64,000 bases of DNA from Branchinecta lynchi (Eukaryota; Arthropoda; Branchiopoda; Anostraca; Branchinectidae): assembly GCA_023053575.1 (NCBI GenBank), contig JAKZAP010000014.1, forward strand, positions 17,510,938 through 17,574,937. Direction: 5' to 3'. The notes under the pieces are model-generated. The model saw nothing but the letters and a program-made list of their open reading frames with translations, was not told the origin of the DNA and did no database searches. Shown one piece after another: positions 1-10,434 of the stretch (its first letter is position 1; each line of letters opens with the position of its first letter). A program made the position numbers and the translations under genes.

Positions 1-836
1 CTTTCCGATTCCCGGGAAGAGTTGCAGCCGGTGTCCTCCTTCACTTATAAGTACTTACCGGAACATATTCCATGACTAGACACAGCTTATCCGGGAAGTC
101 GAAGTCTCTATATAGTCGGACGATGTTCTGATATTATACTGGAATAGACCCAAGACCACCAACTGTGGAACAACTTTCAGATTCCCGGGAAGACTTGCAG
201 CCGGTGTCCTCCTTCACTTATAAGTAAGTACTTACCGGAACATATTCCATGACTAGACACAGCTTATCCGGGAAGTCGAAGTCTCTATATAGTCGGACGA
301 TGTTCTGATATTATACTGGAATAGACCCAAGACCACCAACTGTGGAACAACTTTCCGATTCCCGGGAAGAGTTGCAGCCGGTGTCCTCCTTCACTTATAA
401 GTACTTACCGGAACATATTCCATGACTAGACACAGCTTATCCGGGAAGTCGAAGTCTCTATATAGTCGGACGATGTTCTGATATTATACTGGAATAGACC
501 CAAGACCACCAACTGTGGAACAACTTTCAGATTCCCGGGAAGACTTGCAGCCGGTGTCCTCCAACACTTATAAGTAAGTACTTACCGGAACATATTCCAT
601 GACTAGACACAGCTTATCCGGGAAGTCGAAGTCTCTATATAGTCGGACGATGTTCTGATATTATACTGGAATAGACCCAAGACCACCAACTGTGGAACAA
701 CTTTCAGATTCCCGGGAAGACTTGCAGCCGGTGTCCTCCTTCACTTATAAGTAAGTACTTACCGGAACATATTCCATGACTAGACACAGCTTATCCGGGA
801 AGTCGAAGTCTCTATATAGTCGGACGATGTTCTGAT
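1..836 (-). repeat. Tandem array of a 173/177-bp unit carrying part of DCLK exon 6
   Basis: There are four complete units plus the end of exon 6 itself, nearly identical. Unit starts (plus strand) are about 1, 174, 351, 524 and 701. Two unit types alternate: 173 bp (CTTTCCGATT start, one AGTA at the donor) at 1 and 351, and 177 bp (CTTTCAGATT start, an extra AGTA) at 174, 524 and 701. Each unit carries the same 74 bp of exon 6 (copies at 59-132, 236-309, 409-482, 586-659; original 763-836) with the GTAAGT-type donor. About 100 bp of non-exonic sequence takes the place of the 5' part of the exon. The array is cut by the window edge, so the copy number is unknown. Confidence 0.93.
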
Positions 837-940
837 GATTAGTTCGACGTAAGATGGCGACCTCGCTTTCAATAACGACTTCCTTTCCGTGACATCGAGA
901 CTTGTCGATGACCTTGAGTGCCAGGCGCAACCGTGATGTC
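763..940 (-). CDS. DCLK: DCLK exon 6: kinase N-lobe (VAIK lysine to hinge)
   Basis: This is a 178-nt exon made of 1 nt plus 59 codons, phase 0 at its end. It holds ALKVIDKSRCHGKE with the ATP-anchoring Lys (about residue 463), the helix-C Glu within IESEVAILRR (about residue 480), HQNIVRLY and the hinge LVMEYVP. The acceptor CACTTTTTTCAG ends at 941. The donor CCG|GTAAGT has GT at 762-761. The last 74 bp of this exon, its donor and following intron sequence are repeated four more times downstream in transcription (1-700). The remainder of the kinase is not in the window. Confidence 0.95.
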
Positions 941-1540
941 CTGAAAAAAGTGTCAATCAGTATCAGAAACAAATATTATTTATTGCTCAAATTAATATTT
1001 AAACTTATGTTTTATTTGCTTCTTTTTGATGTCTTAATATTTAAATTATAAATATTCTTTGAGCCCAAGCTGACTTTGAAACATTTATTCAAACAATGTT
1101 TACAACGGATACGTCAGCTATGATTCTTCATCAGCGATATTTCGGCCCTTCTTGGCAAGGGTCCTCGTCAGGCTGTCAATCCTCTGGTTCAACTTCGGGG
1201 AAGGAAACAAACCTGTAATCTTACATTACAGGTTTACAGATTAACATTATTTCATTAACATTAATAATTATCTTACATTACAGGTTTACAGGTTTACAGA
1301 TTACAGGTTTGTTCAGCCTGACGAGGACCCTTGCCAAGAAGGGCCGAAATATCGCTGATGAAGAATCATAGCTGACGTATACGTTGTGAACATTGTTTGA
1401 ATAAATGTTTAAATTATAATAATATTATTTTTTAAATGTTAATATAATCAATTCATTTTATTTACAATATTTATTAAAATTAAATTCAGTATATAAAATT
1501 TAGCTTTAATTTTTTCGTTTTTTAATCGTCATTAAAAAAC
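941..1540. repeat. Family B fold-back element (B1) in DCLK intron 5
   Basis: Inverted arms at about 1045-1175 and 1314-1411 share the core CTTCTTGGCAAGGGTCC and flanking sequence ending in AAACATTTATTCAAACAAT. The loop is AT-rich with a short repeated ACAGGTTTACAG motif. The same family recurs at 6571, 10148, 11931, 43178, 45570 and, degraded, at 17606 and 63296. No coding capacity is seen. The remaining sequence from 941 is AT-rich intron. Confidence 0.8.
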
Positions 1541-3820
1541 AAGAGCTACGAGCTCATATGGCACTTGTACGAGTAGGATGTACAAGAAAGTAGATGAGAA
1601 CGTCACAAAATACACCCGCCATCCAAAAATGCGGTTCGGAAATAGAAATAGGATATTTAGTTTCACTAATTTCTGAGCTGTTCCGGCATCGTCTAGATTG
1701 TCTGTAGCAAATGCACATGACTGTTCAAACTTTCATCCCAATAAATCCATTTGTTTGATCCCTAGACGTGCTACAGGATTTCCGGTACTCACTCTATCTC
1801 CACCTACCGTGGCCGAATCTGGTTCGGAATAAAAAAAAATCGACCACCTAAAGCATCTTCTTTTATACCATCTATCAAGTTTCACTCGAATCTGAGCATT
1901 TTTGGAAAGTTCCGGTACCCCCCCCCTCCCACCAACGATGTCGGAGCCGGTTCGGGACCAATCTCTTAATTCCCTGTTCCTGTCCATCAAGTTTTACTGA
2001 AATTGGAGCATAGCCCATCTGCAAGTTTCCAGTACCCCCCTACCTTGGCCGAATCCGGCCCGGACGCCAACTCGGCACTGTCGAATTTGCATCTCATTCG
2101 GTCCATCCGTTTGGTTTTTGTGCATGTCAAAAGTCCCCCCACCCCAATTCCCCTAATCGTGGTCGCATATGGTTCGAACGCATGTTTTACATGTCGAGGC
2201 CATCGATTCGTATCACCCATGAAGTTTCACTCGAATCAGACCACTCGTTCGCAATTTATAGAAGTCAATTTCCATATTTCTCTTCTCTTGCTCCCCAAAA
2301 AATGCTCGGATCTAGGAACGGAAGTTTCCGGGGGTATGTTGTGTCAGGTTCTTAAGTCAAGATAATTCGGGTTGCTAATATGCCTGCAAAGTTTCGTTGT
2401 CGTTTTACATCTGGAACTATTCTAACTCACAACTACCGGAATTCCAGGAAACTCCCTCCAACTCCCCCCACAGAGCCCCGAAACCATCTGGCTCCGTCAA
2501 TTTCATCTAGGCCTAATGCTTGTTCCATCCATTAAGTTTCGTCCCAATCCCTCTGCTTTTAGAGTTTCTTGATTTTTCCACCCCCACCCCCCATCCCCAT
2601 AGGTATCGGACCCGACCCGGACGTGACACTGAACGTCCGAGGCGATAGCTCACCAGACAAGTTTCATTCAAATCCGATTACTCGTTCAAAAGTTATGCAC
2701 GCCACTAGATTCCGGACACCCCATCCACCCACTCCCCCCACGATCGTCGGGTCGGGGAAACGGCTGTTCTCAAGTCAATCTGTTTGGATCCCTGACATAC
2801 CTGCCAAGTTTCATCGCCCTAGGACATCAGGAAGTATGCCGAACTCGCGGGATCGCTAGAAATCCGGACCCCCACCCCAACTACCCCACAGTGCCCTGAT
2901 CCGGTCCGGTTATGTCAATGACGTGTCTAGGACTTGTGCTTGTTTTTCCCACCAAGTTTCATCCCGATCCCTCCACTCTAAGCGTTTCTCAAAATTTCCG
3001 GCTCCCTCCTCCAACTCCCCCCAGTGTCATCGGATCCGGCCCGGATTTAAAGTGAGATGTCTGAGACACTAGGTCATCCTAAATATCAACTTTCATCAAG
3101 ATCCGATCACCCGTTCGCAAGCTAAAAATACCTCAAATTTTGGCATCACCCTCCCTCCCCTACCCCCCCCCCCCCCCCCCCCGGATGGTCGAATCGGGGA
3201 ATTGACGATTTCCTATTTAATCTGGTCGGGTCCCACACATGCCTGTCAATTTCCATCATCCCAGCACATAAGGAAGCGCGGAACTCGCGGGATCACTACA
3301 AATTCGGACTTCTCCCCCCCCCCCCAACTCCCCCAAAGTGAGCGGATCCGTTCCGGTTATATCAGTCACGTATCTAGGACTTTTGCTTGTACTTTCCACC
3401 AAGTTTCACCCGGATCCCTCCACTCTAAGTGTTTTCCAAGATTTCCGGTTTTCCCCTCCAACTCCCCCCAATGTCACCGGATCCGGTCTGGATTTAAAAT
3501 GGAGGGTCTGAGACACGAAGTCCTTCCACATATCAAGTTTCATTAAGATCCGAGCACCCGTTCGTAAGCTAAAAATATCTCATTTTTCCTATTTTTTCCG
3601 GATTCCCCCTCCCTCCACTCCCCTCCAAATGGTCGGATCAGGGAATCGACCATTTCTAATTTAATCTGGTCCAGTTCCTGATATGCCTGCCAAGTTTCAT
3701 CGTCCTAGCTTATCTGGAAGTGCCCGAACTAGCAAAACCGGGACCGACCGACCGACAGACCGACTGACGGACAGAAATTACAATCGCTATATAGCACTTG
3801 AGTAAGCTCAAGTGCCATAA
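1540..3820. repeat. Family F composite repeat, copy F1
   Basis: A 2.3-kb block begins with a motif containing ATATGGCACTTG and ends with its inverse CTCAAGTGCCATAA. Inside it is a degenerate succession of modules: CCAAGTTTCATC blocks, C-rich runs such as CTCCAACTCCCCCCA, CGGATCCGGTCCGGATT, and near the right end a GACCGACCGACAGACGGAC-like tract. Poly-C of about 18 occurs at 3165-3182. Open frames across it are artefacts of this repetition. It lies in DCLK intron 5. Other copies are at 11768-14722, 54040-54918 and (inverted) 60792-62935. Confidence 0.8.
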
Positions 3821-5005
3821 AAAGAAAAAAATATTCCGATGACACAGCACTGACTGTTTTAATATAATTTCTTTCAGATCCGAAAAGAAGATTTGGCATA
3901 TTTCCGGCTCCTCGAATATTAAATCGTGCGCAATGATGCGAAGCTCAACCAGTAAACAAGCCAGATAATAGATTTACGCTCTGGCTAGGATAATGTTCAA
4001 ACTTAATAATGCTTATTAGCTCCGAGTCTTCTAATTATGCTACTTAGCTACATGGCACGTGATAATTTACCGTTCAAAATATTTGACAGCCTACTTTCAG
4101 CAAGAGCCAGGTGCGAAGTGGTCATCGCAAATTAGTCTACAACCTAGGTGGACGACGTAGAAAGGCTTCCGATCCAAATAAAGATGTTCGCTATAAATTA
4201 TTCGACGCTTCCAGTCCTCTTAAGTAGGTTCTCTGTCTCTTTACCGCTGGGTCTCTAGTGATTAGTTAACCGGAAAATTGGTAGAAGTTCAGGTTTTATT
4301 TCTAGTTGATTAGACAACAGATTTAGAGGTAAGAAGAGATGCTGAATCCGTGTGTGACAATCATATTTTACCCAGACATATAGTTCGACCGGAATCCGGC
4401 TGGAGTCGGAAAATTTGTTATAAGTTAAATTTTTCTTTGAAGCTGATTAGATGTTCATTAGTGGGGAAAGAAGATACCACAGAAACCCCCAAACAGGTTT
4501 TATAAACGAACCAAGGCCCCCAGAGCGGATATTGACGCATTAAACACTTGACTAAGGAGACCTTGGTAACACCTCCATCATTCCTTCCTTTCACTTAAAG
4601 GACCTGTCTTACCTATAATACTAACACAACCCACTTCCATTATCACTCCATATATTTCTATACCCGGAGAGCCCATTTCATACGGTACAGTCTAACCCCT
4701 CTAACGAAACCACGCTGATGTTCTCACTTGCCTTGTTTCCATTTTCGATGGAAAATGGATGACTTTTCGATGTGTATCACGCTGTCGACGGTTGTCTGTG
4801 AGAAGTTTTTCCATCAGAAAAACCGGTTATGTAAATTGTTTTCCTATTTTCACTATAAGTCAACGGGTCTAGGAAAAGGATCAAAGAGCCAAAACCATGG
4901 GTTATTTGTTGAAAGCATAGCCTAGTTTTAAAGTATTCAAATATTTCAAGATAATGTAAGTTGAAGAGTAAATAGTGGAGTAGTCCTTTAATAGGTCTAT
5001 CTTAC
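3821..5005. other. Intronic sequence without a recognisable gene
   Basis: This is intron 5 of DCLK. A truncated, inverted piece of family A is visible at about 4306-4475 (GGAATCCGGCTGGAGTCGG and following). The rest is unique-looking AT-rich DNA, and no coding exon or RNA gene could be supported. Confidence 0.6.
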
Positions 5006-5216
5006 TTGTCAACACACTCCCGAACGACAGCAAAGTTTCCGTCTCCTATCATCTTTCCAACGTCGTAGTAGGCCATGACTTTCGGAGGGACGGAGAAACC
5101 ATCATCCTGCACTTCCAGAATGTTCCCAGCTGAACTGGACCTCGCCCCTGGTGTTCCTTGACTAGGTCTTCCCCGGGAACGAGGTCTGGGCGAAACTCCT
5201 TGGCTGCTTAGGACCC
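5006..5216 (-). CDS. DCLK: DCLK exon 5: linker end and kinase glycine-rich loop
   Basis: This is a 211-nt exon made of 2 nt, 69 codons and 2 nt. The first ~45 residues are low-complexity Ser/Pro/Arg linker. The kinase domain then starts at YYDVGKMIGDGNFAVVRECV, containing the glycine-rich loop in its DCLK-specific form IGDGNFAVV (about residues 440-448). The acceptor (ATTTTTTTCTTTAG, ending 5217) and donor (GACAA|GTAAGA, GT at 5005-5004) are both canonical. The terminal AA plus the first G of the next exon makes a Lys codon, so the protein reads on directly into the VAIK strand. Confidence 0.95.
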
Positions 5217-5369
5217 CTAAAGAAAAAAATATGATAAAAAGAGTCCCGCATTTGTAGTGGAAGGTGGGGGAGATTTGACTGACAGTTCTTGGCTGACAGC
5301 TTTTAACAAAGAAATACGTACGCATATTCAAGCCATAGCAAACACCAACCAGTAATGTTCACAGTTCCT

Positions 5370-5632
5370 AGCCTAGAGTGGTGCGGGTGTCCCCCCTTCT
5401 CTTGGGAAGTTAGCACAACTCCCAACTTCGTCATCACTTTCAAAAATCATGGACAACAAGGCCAACCAGCACACGACGTCGTCCACTGCTTCCTGACCGA
5501 AGATTAAAAATTTAGTGTCTTTTTATGTGTGTATATGTGTGTAGATATGTGTTTTGTTAATTTTCTTCATTTACTCCGCCTTTTCAAAATGGCGGGTCAT
5601 AAATAAATTACTTACTTACTTACTTACTCCTT
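5370..5632 (+). mobile_element. LINE 3' end with TTAC microsatellite tail
   Basis: The segment ends in AATGGCGGGTCATAAATAAA followed by (TTAC)n. The same ending is found at 30350-30385, again preceded by a CCAGCACACGAC motif about 150 bp upstream. A shared 3'UTR followed by a short simple-repeat tail is typical of CR1/RTE-type non-LTR retrotransposons. No intact ORF remains. Confidence 0.6.
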
Positions 5633-5821
5633 AGCATTTCAGCAGGTAAGCTAGTATGTGAGTGTAACCAAACCAATTCTCAATGGAACGATTGAGCCTC
5701 TGGTAGGACATTTTTATCTTTCAGCTGATATATACTTGCACTTTAGGCAAACTGTACACGAAATAGTTCTTACACAAATGCATATCGCATATCCCAGTAA
5801 ATCACGTAGAGGGCTCACGAA

Positions 5822-7104
5822 AACAAGACCAAAGGTTTCGATGGGATCCCAAAATCTTTTATTTGATAAAGACAATTGAGTCTTGTCTTCGCCAGATCCA
5901 GCCTTCGCCAAGCTAATCATCTGAAAAAAACAATTCAAACATACCTCTATAAGCAATTTCTATTTGACGATACGGACCGAAACTTCCAGCTTTACTTCTG
6001 CCAAAATTCCGGTTTCGGCCGAATTCCGAGCGAACTACTTGTCCAGCAAAAAAGAAAATTCAGAAACGAATTCAGCGCATCTCCTTATCAATGTAAAGAA
6101 CATCTAATCAACTTCAAATAAAACTTTAACTTATACAAATTATTCCGGTTTCATTCGCATTCCGGACGAATTATACGTCCGGGTAAAAAATGATTGTCAT
6201 ATACAGTCTCGGCGTCTCTTCATACCCCTAAATCTGACATCCAATCAACTTCAAATAAAACTTTTGCTTTTGAAAAATTTTCCGGTTTTGGCCAGATTCC
6301 GGGCGAACTAATTGTCCGGGTAGAAAATGTTTTTCACATAAGTGTTCGGCATATCTTCTTACCCCTAAATCGAACATCTAATCAACTTCAAATAAAACAT
6401 TTACTTTTAACAAACTACCCGGTTTTTGCCGGATTCCGGACGAACTACTTGTCCGGCGAGAAAATGGTTTTCATCAACGTGTTCAGCATGTCTTCTTACC
6501 CCATAATCAACTACCGTATCACATTTGCTGTTTAAAAATATTTTGTTTGCCCCTTTATTTGAACCCCCTCACATTTGACGTTGCAAAACGGATAAGTCAG
6601 CTACATTCATATTAGAGCTATATTACATATTCTTGAGCCCAAGCTGACTTTGAAACATTTATTCAAACAATATGTACAACGGATACGTCAGCTACGATTT
6701 TTCATCAGCGATATTTCGGCCCTTCTTGGCAAGGGTCCTCGTCAGGCTGTCGAGCCTGACGAGGACCCTTGCCTAGGGTATCTTCAGGCTCAAGCTGGAA
6801 AATGAACTTGTTGAGCTGGAAAATTGGCAAGTTCATTTTCCAGCTTGAGCGGCTTGAGCCTGAAGAGGACCCTTGCCAAGAAGGTCCAAAATATAGCTCT
6901 AATAAAAATGTAGCTGACTTATCCGTTTTGCACCGTCAAATATGATTCACAGTCGGCTTGGGCTGAAGGAACATCTGAACCCCCTCCCCCACCCCTAAAT
7001 GTAGGACTACAGAGCACATTCACGAACTTGACCTTACACTTGACTCTAAGAATCCTCACTCCAAGTTTCATCAAAATATCCCATTCCCTTCGAGAGTTAT
7101 CGTG
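5822..7104 (+). mobile_element. Family A element, copy A1, with nested B2
   Basis: It starts at ACAAGACCAAAGGTTTCG and GATGGGATCCCAAAA, then runs through about four units of the ~135-bp internal repeat, each with a TCCGGTTTTGGCCGGATTCC-type motif and AACATCTAATCAACTTCAAA. It then enters the conserved right part (CCCACCCCTAAATGTAG, TTCGAGAGTTATCGTG). The usual right terminus is missing after 7104, replaced by unrelated sequence. A family B element at 6571-6975 interrupts it. Confidence 0.85.
6571..6975. mobile_element. Family B fold-back element B2 with 11-bp target-site duplication
   Basis: Outer inverted arms (AAACGGATAAGTCAGCTAC and its inverse) enclose a second family B hairpin and a further small hairpin whose arms contain GGAAAATGAACTTG. 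The direct repeat TGAACCCCCTC lies at 6560-6570 and 6976-6986. Other family A copies have this string once at that position, which confirms the insertion. A 9-11 bp duplication suggests a Mutator-like (MULE) mobilising transposase, which is inference. Confidence 0.85.
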
Positions 7105-7497
7105 TTATAAAACTCGCGAGTCTTTTCTTCCAGATTCTCATATATATGGTCGAGGGTTCCATCAGCCAAAATGTCTTGCTTAATCCCGTCTGTGGTATAG
7201 AAAAGATTGATTGCGATTCCGTGTAGGAAAGGAATTCTGTGAAAATGAGAACTTAGTGACTGAAAATACATTGGCGCTGCGAAAAAGAATAAATGAGCAT
7301 AGTTATCGGCACGGATTCCTCAAGTACGAAGAAGTGCCCAAGTTTGATTTAACTGACTAACACTTCATTTAGAGTCTTTTTGGCCTTTTTCTACGATTTT
7401 TCTACCCATCGCTGTTAATTGTGCTAAGGTAGGTGCTAAGACGGCTCTAAGTAATTCACGGGTAATCACGGAGGGACTCCAGCAATAGGCGAAAACA
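7105..7497 (-). other. Unidentified coding-like segment beside A1
   Basis: On the minus strand, 7236-7104 follows a good acceptor (CTCATTTTCACAG) and reads openly, including the stretches FYTTDGIKQDILADGTLDHI and NLEEKTREF, before entering family A sequence. I do not recognise the protein. Composition looks like real coding sequence, but no donor is identifiable and the frame ends inside the repeat. It may be a captured host-gene scrap or chance. The rest, to 7497, is unannotated intron. Confidence 0.3.
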
Positions 7498-8319
7498 ACA
7501 AGACCAAAGGTTTCGATGGGATCCCAAAAATTTAATATCTGATCCAGACAAATGGGTCTCGTAGATATCCGTCTTCGCCCGACTCCTTGAAAATTTTTAC
7601 TATTAAGATTTAGAAACAGGAAAAGACCAACGGCTAATCATCTAAGAACACTTTGACGAAACTGACCAAATCTTCCTGCCTTACTGCTGCCAAATCTCCG
7701 GTTTCGACTGAATTCCGAGCGAACTACTTGTCTTGCAAGAACTAAAGCACACAAACGAATTCAGCGTATCTCCGTACCCCTATATCGAACATCTAATAAA
7801 TTTCAGATAAAACTTTAACTTTTAACAAATTTTACGGTTTCAGCCGGATTCCGGGCGAACTATATGTCCGGGTTGAAAGTGATTGTCAAAAGCGGATTCA
7901 GCATGTTTTCTTACCCCTGGATGGAACATATATTTGAGCAATTACACGAGAACATATTTGAAGTATAATTGCAATTCCACTAATAGACAAGTGTCACCGA
8001 TAATGAGTAATAGGTCAGTTGAGATTGTCGCGGAGCGAGGCCTGGCAGTTTTGGTCAGCCGGATTCCGGGCGAACTATATTTCCGGGTAGAAAATGATTG
8101 TCAAAAGCGGATTCAGCATGTTTTCTTACCCCTAAATCGGACATACAATCAACTTCAGATAAAACTTTTACTTTTAACAAATTGTCCGGTTTCGGCCGGA
8201 TTCCAAACGAACTACTTGTCTGAAAAAATATTTTCATATAAATGTTCAGCATTTCTTCTTGCCCCCAAATGAAAAATCTAATTCAATTTCATAAGTAGTG
8301 TACTGAAAGACAAGAATAC

Positions 8320-8384
8320 TCCTTAGCCGAGACTTGAACCCAGGCTTACATGGCAGGCGCTCTTCCACTTGAGCTACCGAGGGG
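8320..8384 (-). ncRNA. tRNA-like sequence, probably a SINE head or tRNA pseudogene
   Basis: The minus strand has a box-A-like TAGCTCAAGTGG and a box-B-like GGTTCAAGTCT, the internal Pol III promoters of tRNAs. A T-arm (CTGGG/CTCGG, with wobbles) and a D-arm (GCTC/GAGC) can form. The anticodon arm (CCTGCCATGTAAGC) is about 8 nt too short, and position 33 is not T. The parent may have been a Thr(TGT)-type tRNA. Acceptor-stem pairing is 5 of 7. It is not a functional tRNA. Confidence 0.6.
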
Positions 8385-8574
8385 CTTGTGAACAGAGTTC
8401 GCAAACCACTACAACAGTCTGGTAGAAACCGGCCATAGGAACAGTGATCCCCCCCGAAGGCAAATTCACATAACCAGTTCACATCCCCATGTCACGAAAA
8501 TTAATGTAATACATAGATGGCACTTTACACAAGGGACTTGTAACGTGACCAATAAACCAGAAAGTTATTTTTTT

Positions 8575-8836
8575 TTTCGAATATAATTTAAAAGTCTAGG
8601 ACTCCATTGTCGGAGCCACGTAGACATACCAGGTCCCACAACGCGGGGTCTCATGGTGAAAACCAAACAAAACGAAATATATAAGATTATAATACAAGAT
8701 TATATAACCAAATAAAACCAAATATTTAAGATTATATATATGGTTTTCACCATGAGACCCCACCTTGTGGATCCTAGTATGTCTAATTGGCTCCCACAAT
8801 GGAGTCCTAGACTTTTAAATTGTATTCAAAAAAAAA
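8575..8836. mobile_element. Palindromic (fold-back) MITE
   Basis: Long inverted arms are bounded by T/A runs. The left arm contains TTAAAAGTCTAGGACTCCAT and GGTCTCATGGTGAAAACC. The right arm contains their reverse complements, with a short AT-rich loop. It is nested in family A copy A2. No coding capacity. Confidence 0.85.
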
Positions 8837-9094
8837 AATCTGGTTTTTTGGTCTCAATATCTTAAAAAAAAATTATTAGCCCCTTAATTTGAACCCCCTC
8901 CACCACCCCTAAATGTTGAGCTACAGAGCCCATCTACGAACTCAACCTCTCCCTTGACCCAAAGAGTCCTCCCACCAAGTTTCATCAAAATACCTCATTC
9001 CCTTCGAGAGTATCTTGCTGACAGACGGACAACTTTTAAGAAGTCATAGGTATCCCTCCACTTACGTTTTGGGATCCCAAAAATTAAAAGTTCC

Positions 9095-9572
9095 AGGTAT
9101 TCACGGCAGGTTCCAAGCTGACCGAGAAAAGACAAAACTGATATCGAGGATGTGTTCGAATCTCCTACCCGCTATTTTTAAAAGTTAACATTGTCGTTCC
9201 AACCACTTTGCAAAAGATACCGTACACGGGTTTTCCAGGTAGGAATTCCCAGAAAGGGCAAAGCTGATCCTAACGGTGTGTTGTTTCCAACCTCCTTCCA
9301 ACAGGTTACTAAAGCTACCACCCTCATTCCAGGCAGTACAAAAGGAGATACACGGATCTTCCGTGCAAAATTCCTAGGAATTCCCGGAAGGTCGCTCAAT
9401 TCCCAGAAAATGCGCCAAGATTTCTTCCAACCTCCTCTCAATGGTTCATTAAAATCTACATTGTCGTTCCAACCAGTCTGAAAAATACATAGTTTTCCAG
9501 GTAAAATTCCGAGGTCGCAAAAGCCCAAAAAAGGTCACAAAGCTGATACTGAAGCTTTGTTTCAACATCCTA
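9095..9572. repeat. Degenerate tandem repeat, ~135-bp unit
   Basis: Between three and four diverged units share GGTTTTCCAGGTA, AATTCCCAGAAA, GCAAAGCTGAT and CCAACCTCC blocks at similar spacing. TACATTGTCGTTCCAACCA-like segments recur about 270 bp apart. Open frames on both strands here are by-products of the repeat. It adjoins the right end of A2. Confidence 0.65.
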
Positions 9573-10147
9573 CGTAAGTAAGTACAAGTAGCCTACGACT
9601 CATTTCATGTCAGCATCTCGTGATAGCTTGTTCTAACTCACTCCATGACTATTGTAACTAATTGTAATTAATTCATTCCAGGACCAATGCAAAATCATCA
9701 ATATCTTCTGAAAAGAATATCTTCTTTTTGCGTCCTACCTCGAAAGGGTTGTATTACAAGCTGGTGGTCGAGCTCCAAGCTGAGCTAGGACAACAGCACT
9801 TTGGCTAATTACTGAAGTTTTGAATGATTGAAAATTAAAACAAAAGACGCCTCTCTTTCAAGGAAGAAATCGGTTACAATTGTTTGCAGCCGCATCCGCA
9901 AAGCCACAGAGAAACGACTTAGCTTGCCGTGGTCATTATTCTATAGTTGCAGAATCAATTATTGCCGATTCACTGACTAAAATGCACTTCCTGGTGCACT
10001 CTGCGGTTCGGACTTCCGGCGTAAGAACATAATCAATAGCGGACTAAATTCAAGCTCAAAAATTCAAACTGGCTACCGTCAGAAATCTTAGTCGTATGAA
10101 GATCCCATACTCAAACACAAAAATCTCGCGCCATCTAGACCCTGAGA
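9573..10147. other. Intronic sequence, nothing recognised
   Basis: This is part of DCLK intron 4 with ordinary base composition. No exon, RNA gene or repeat family described here could be supported. Confidence 0.5.
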
Positions 10148-10378
10148 GATCCGATATTAGAGCTATATTTCGGCCTTTCTTGGCAAGGGTCCTCTTCAGG
10201 CTCAAGCCACTCAAGCTGGAAAGTAAACTTGTGGAAAACAAGTTCATTTTCAAGTTTCCAAGAAGATGCCCCTTACCAAGAAAGGCCGAAACATAGCTGT
10301 AATAAAATTCAGCTGACGTATCCGTTTTGCAATGCCAAATGTGATTCGCAGTCAGTTTGGGCTGATGGAATATTTATA
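10148..10378. mobile_element. Family B fold-back element B3
   Basis: The left arm has AGAGCTATATTTCGGCC and TTGGCAAGGGTCCTC; the right arm has the complement and CAGCTGACGTATCCGTTTTG. It ends at a GGAATATTTAT-like terminus shared with B4 and B5. No clear target duplication could be read. Confidence 0.75.
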
Positions 10379-10434
10379 AGACTATGTCTAGCTGCTCTCG
10401 TATTCACCTGCATCTCTGGAGAAAGATCCATCTA

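Larger units (their letters stand above)
7498..9083 (+). mobile_element. Family A element, copy A2, with nested insertions
   Basis: The left terminus (CAAGACCAAAGG and GATGGGATCCCAAAA) is at 7498. The right terminus (CTTACGTTTTGGGATCCC) ends at about 9083. Internal ~135-bp repeats are degenerate. About 600 bp of foreign sequence (8290-8860) is inserted near the right part, made of a tRNA-like segment and a palindromic element. Confidence 0.85.

Noticed and set aside
941..972. Extension of DCLK exon 6 upstream with a non-ATG start
   Set aside because: Homology begins after the acceptor at 941 and the split Lys codon fits exon 5 exactly.
1733..2859. Several ORFs of 75-120 codons in family F
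   Set aside because: They are composed of the recurring CCAAGTTTCATC and C-rich modules and appear in many frames in every copy.
9178..9528. 116-codon minus-strand ORF
   Set aside because: It coincides with a degenerate tandem repeat and has an equally long shadow ORF on the plus strand.
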